Positions 62,115-64,000 of a stretch of 64,000 bases of DNA are shown piece by piece. A program made the translations under genes and the position numbers. The notes beneath the pieces were generated by a model that saw nothing but the letters and a program-made list of their open reading frames with translations, did no database searches and was not told the DNA's origin. The DNA comes from Actinoallomurus liliacearum. GTDB lineage: Bacteria > Actinomycetota > Actinomycetes > Streptosporangiales > Streptosporangiaceae. Position 1 is the first letter of the stretch. Each line of letters begins with the position of its first letter. The stretch lies in contig NZ_BAABHJ010000039.1 in assembly GCF_039542035.1 (NCBI RefSeq), forward strand, positions 62,001-126,000, written 5' to 3'.

Positions 62115-63004
62115 TCGCGCTCGCTGTCGTAGCCGCCGTGCTCACCGTGGTGGGCGTACTGCTGATCGCCCGGGAACTGCGGCCCGCGCCGCCCCGCCTA
62201 GATGTGGCGCTGGCCCGGATCCAGGCCACCGGTCTCAGCCCCGCCGAACCGGCGACCCCGCCTGAGCTCGGGGAGCGGGTCGGGGCCTGGCTCGCCGTTC
62301 ATTTGGCCCGTCCGGCCGGAATGCTCGTGGTCCCGCGCACGGATCTGGCGTTGCTGGACCGGACCGCCGAGCGGTTCATGCTGGACAAACTCGCCCTGCT
62401 CCTCGCCGGCATCATCATCCCATCGCTCCTGCTCGGCGCCCTGGCAGCGGTGGGGGCTTCGCTGCCGTGGGCGCTGCCGGTCATCGCGGTGGTGCTGCTG
62501 GCGGCCGGGTTGTCGTTCCTTCCCGATGTCTGGGTGCGCACCGAGGCGCGTCACCGCCGCAGCGAGTTCCGCTACGCCTTCACCTGTTACCTGCAACTGG
62601 TGCTGCTGGAGCGCGCCGCAGGCGCTGCCCTGAACGCCGCACTCGAGGGACCGGTGAGCGCCGCTGAAGCCTGGCCGTTCCGGCGGATCGCCGCCGCGTT
62701 GGAGTCCGCGCGGCGGGGCCAGCAGCAACCCTGGCGGTCCCTGTCCGACCTCGGCGAGCAGATCGGTGTGGCCGATCTGGTGGATCTGGCCTACAGCGCG
62801 CAGATCGCCGGGGCCGAGGGCGCCAAGATGCACGACGTCCTGGCCGCCAAGATCACCGCGATGCGGCACGAGGCCGCTGCCGCGACCCGCGCCGAAGCCA
62901 ACGCCCGGACCACCGCGATGTGGGTGCCGACCTCCCTGCTGATGCTCGGGTTCGTCGTCCTGGTCGGCTTCCCGTTCTTCGCCCGGCTGATCGGCCCCGG
63001 ATGA
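62111..63004 (+). CDS. tadC: TadC-like inner-membrane protein (T2SS F family)
   Basis: 297 residues from a GTG at 62111 overlapping the TadB stop. N-terminal helix (IALAVVAAVLTVVGVLLIAR), two middle helices (LALLLAGIIIPSLLLGALAA, ALPVIAVVLLAAGLSFLPD), a cytoplasmic bundle (EFRYAFTCYLQLVLLERAAG, LGEQIGVADLVDLAYSAQIA) and a C-terminal helix (TSLLMLGFVVLVGFPFFARL). Second platform protein of the Tad machine. Confidence 0.86.
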   Translation: MIALAVVAAVLTVVGVLLIARELRPAPPRLDVALARIQATGLSPAEPATPPELGERVGAWLAVHLARPAGMLVVPRTDLALLDRTAERFMLDKLALLLAGIIIPSLLLGALAAVGASLPWALPVIAVVLLAAGLSFLPDVWVRTEARHRRSEFRYAFTCYLQLVLLERAAGAALNAALEGPVSAAEAWPFRRIAAALESARRGQQQPWRSLSDLGEQIGVADLVDLAYSAQIAGAEGAKMHDVLAAKITAMRHEAAAATRAEANARTTAMWVPTSLLMLGFVVLVGFPFFARLIGPG

Positions 63005-63035
63005 CCGGGAGCCACCCACCAACGGAAGGACACTG

Positions 63036-63260
63036 ATGCGACATCGACTGCTCCAGGCGAGTGTGCTCCTGGTGAGCGGGCTGGCCGATCAGGCCACCCG
63101 TATCCGCGAGACGCTCCGCGCCCGCAGCGCCGAGGGGAAGGATCGGGGCGCGAACGTGGTCGAGACGATCATCATCGTGGCCGGATTCGCGGTCCTGGCC
63201 GCCGGGATTTACGCCGCGGTGTCCGGCAGGGTCCACGCCTGGATCGCCAAGATTCCCTGA
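63036..63260 (+). CDS. Flp/TadE-like pilin
   Basis: 74 residues, ATG with AAGGA 6 nt upstream. A basic N-terminus (residues 1-42) then VVETIIIVAGFAVLAAGIYA, a pilin-type hydrophobic segment that begins with the conserved Glu, then a short tail. Size and segment suit the major Flp-type pilin of an actinobacterial Tad system, though the N-terminal leader is longer than usual. Confidence 0.68.
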   Translation: MRHRLLQASVLLVSGLADQATRIRETLRARSAEGKDRGANVVETIIIVAGFAVLAAGIYAAVSGRVHAWIAKIP

Positions 63261-63268
63261 CCACTGTC

Positions 63269-63670
63269 ATGCACTCGACACCACCGGAACGGCCGGGCGC
63301 TCGGAGCGATGAGGGCTCGGCCTCGGTCTCCATCGCGATCGTCTTTCCCGCGATCGCGCTGTTGTTCCTTGCCCTGGCGCAGGCCGTCATGGTCGCCGCC
63401 GCCCACCAGGTCGCCCTCGCCGCCGCCGAGGACGGGCTGCGCCTCGCCCGCGCTCACCACGGCGCCCTGGTCGGCGGCAGAACCGCCGCCATCGCCTTCG
63501 CCCGGCAAGAACCGGTCCTGCTGGCCCCCCGAGCTGCGGTGGCAGGTACCACCGTGATCACCGTGACCGTCCGCGGACGCGCGCCTTCACTCTTGCCCGG
63601 GGTCCACCTGGCCGTCGCAGCGACAGCCCGCGGCGCACGCGAGGTCTTCACCACGGAGCACACACCATGA
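63269..63670 (+). CDS. TadE-like minor pseudopilin
   Basis: 133 residues. After a short polar leader (EGSASVSIAIVFPAIALLFL) a pilin-like hydrophobic helix starts, followed by QVALAAAEDGLRLARAHHGA and a beta-rich end. This is the TadE-like pattern (E/G-S-A-x-V-x-x-A-x-x-x-P). It overlaps the next TadE-like gene by 4 nt. A minor pilin for initiation or anchoring is expected. Confidence 0.72.
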   Translation: MHSTPPERPGARSDEGSASVSIAIVFPAIALLFLALAQAVMVAAAHQVALAAAEDGLRLARAHHGALVGGRTAAIAFARQEPVLLAPRAAVAGTTVITVTVRGRAPSLLPGVHLAVAATARGAREVFTTEHTP

Positions 63671-64000
63671 CCCGCGCGAACCATGCCGTGCGTCCCCGGT
63701 GCCACGCACCAGCGGGGAGCGGGGATGCGGGTAATGCCGTGGTCGAGGCGGCCATCCTCGCCCCGTTGTTCATCGTCTTCTTGGCAGCCCTGCTGGTCGG
63801 TGCACGGATTCGGGGCGCAGGCGCGGCGGTGGACCAGGCCGCTGCTGATGCCGTCCGCCAGGCCTCGATCGCCCGCACCCCCGCCCAAGCCCGCAGCGCC
63901 GCCACCACCAGCGCGCTGGCCACCCTGCACGACAAAGGACTGCAGTGCACACCGCGCATCAGCCTCGACCTGGCCGCCTTCGCCCTGCCCGTCGGACGGC
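63667..64000 (+). CDS. TadE/TadG-like minor pseudopilin, 3' truncated by window edge
   Basis: ATG at 63667 overlaps the previous stop (ATGA). The frame stays open to the right edge. DAGNAVVEAAILAPLFIVFL is a classic TadE-type leader (G-N-x-V-V-E-A-A-I-x-x-P) followed by AALLVGARIRGAGAAVDQAA and RQASIARTPAQARSAATTSA, the usual helix of TadE proteins. The rest, and possibly further Tad genes, lie beyond the window. Confidence 0.75.
   Translation, partial: MTRANHAVRPRCHAPAGSGDAGNAVVEAAILAPLFIVFLAALLVGARIRGAGAAVDQAAADAVRQASIARTPAQARSAATTSALATLHDKGLQCTPRISLDLAAFALPVGR

Overview
This window is high-GC DNA with many GTG starts, stop-start overlaps of the ATGA/GTGA kind, an ECF42-type sigma factor, an AfsR/SARP-type regulator and DUF317/DUF6461/DUF6069-like proteins. 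All of this points to a filamentous actinobacterium. I could not settle the family; there is no rRNA or core gene to place it. Apart from the first ~4.2 kb and perhaps the SARP gene, it looks like accessory DNA: a large integrated conjugative element or several stacked elements, with IS/transposon debris at the joints.

Layout. 0-4.2 kb is chromosomal-looking: the end of a RibD/DHFR-fold gene, a DUF6069 gene broken by an IS701-like transposase remnant, and a four-gene minus-strand set (DHFR-fold, DUF1801, DGPF/YciI, ECF42 sigma). 4.5-6.0 kb holds a decayed integrase-core transposase and an isolated 3' half of tRNA-Lys(CTT) followed by a short direct repeat, a likely attachment-site scar. 6.2-18.4 kb is a divergent pair: a secreted LamG/ricin-lectin protein and a 2396-aa RHS/YD-repeat protein with a HINT domain, a C-terminal toxin and an overlapping immunity candidate. 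18.9-25.7 kb carries recombination genes: integrase plus excisionase, a second recombinase with an XRE protein and a zinc-ribbon degenerate recombinase, then a DNA methyltransferase. 25.7-29.7 kb holds two clusters of a TAGGCAC repeat bracketing small cargo genes (unknown protein, DUF6461, WD40).

29.75-40.9 kb is one tightly coupled conjugation operon: region-4-like regulator, VirB2-like pilin, VirB6-like membrane protein, PrgI, VirB4-like ATPase, VirD4-like coupling protein, replication-relaxation protein, VirB8-like protein, transglycosylase/NlpC hydrolase. 41-42.7 kb has a dead TnsA-like gene, a membrane protein and an IstB-like scrap. 43-53 kb is a minus-strand block of small regulators (ribbon-helix-helix plus winged-helix proteins, DUF317) and a MoxR ATPase with a VWA protein carrying an N-terminal HExxHxxH motif.

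53.4-64 kb has an oxidoreductase scrap and an AfsR/SARP-NB-ARC-TPR regulator, divergent from a Tad-type pilus operon (lipoprotein, secreted protein, SAF/CpaB-like, CpaE-like, TadA, TadB, TadC, Flp-like pilin, two TadE-like pseudopilins) that runs off the right edge.

Reading it as a whole: the integrase/excisionase would move the element, the T4SS would transfer it, the Tad pilus may provide cell contact, the repeats and wHTH/RHH proteins may control it, and RHS and the methyltransferase are cargo. No canonical MOB relaxase or replication initiator is recognisable inside the window.
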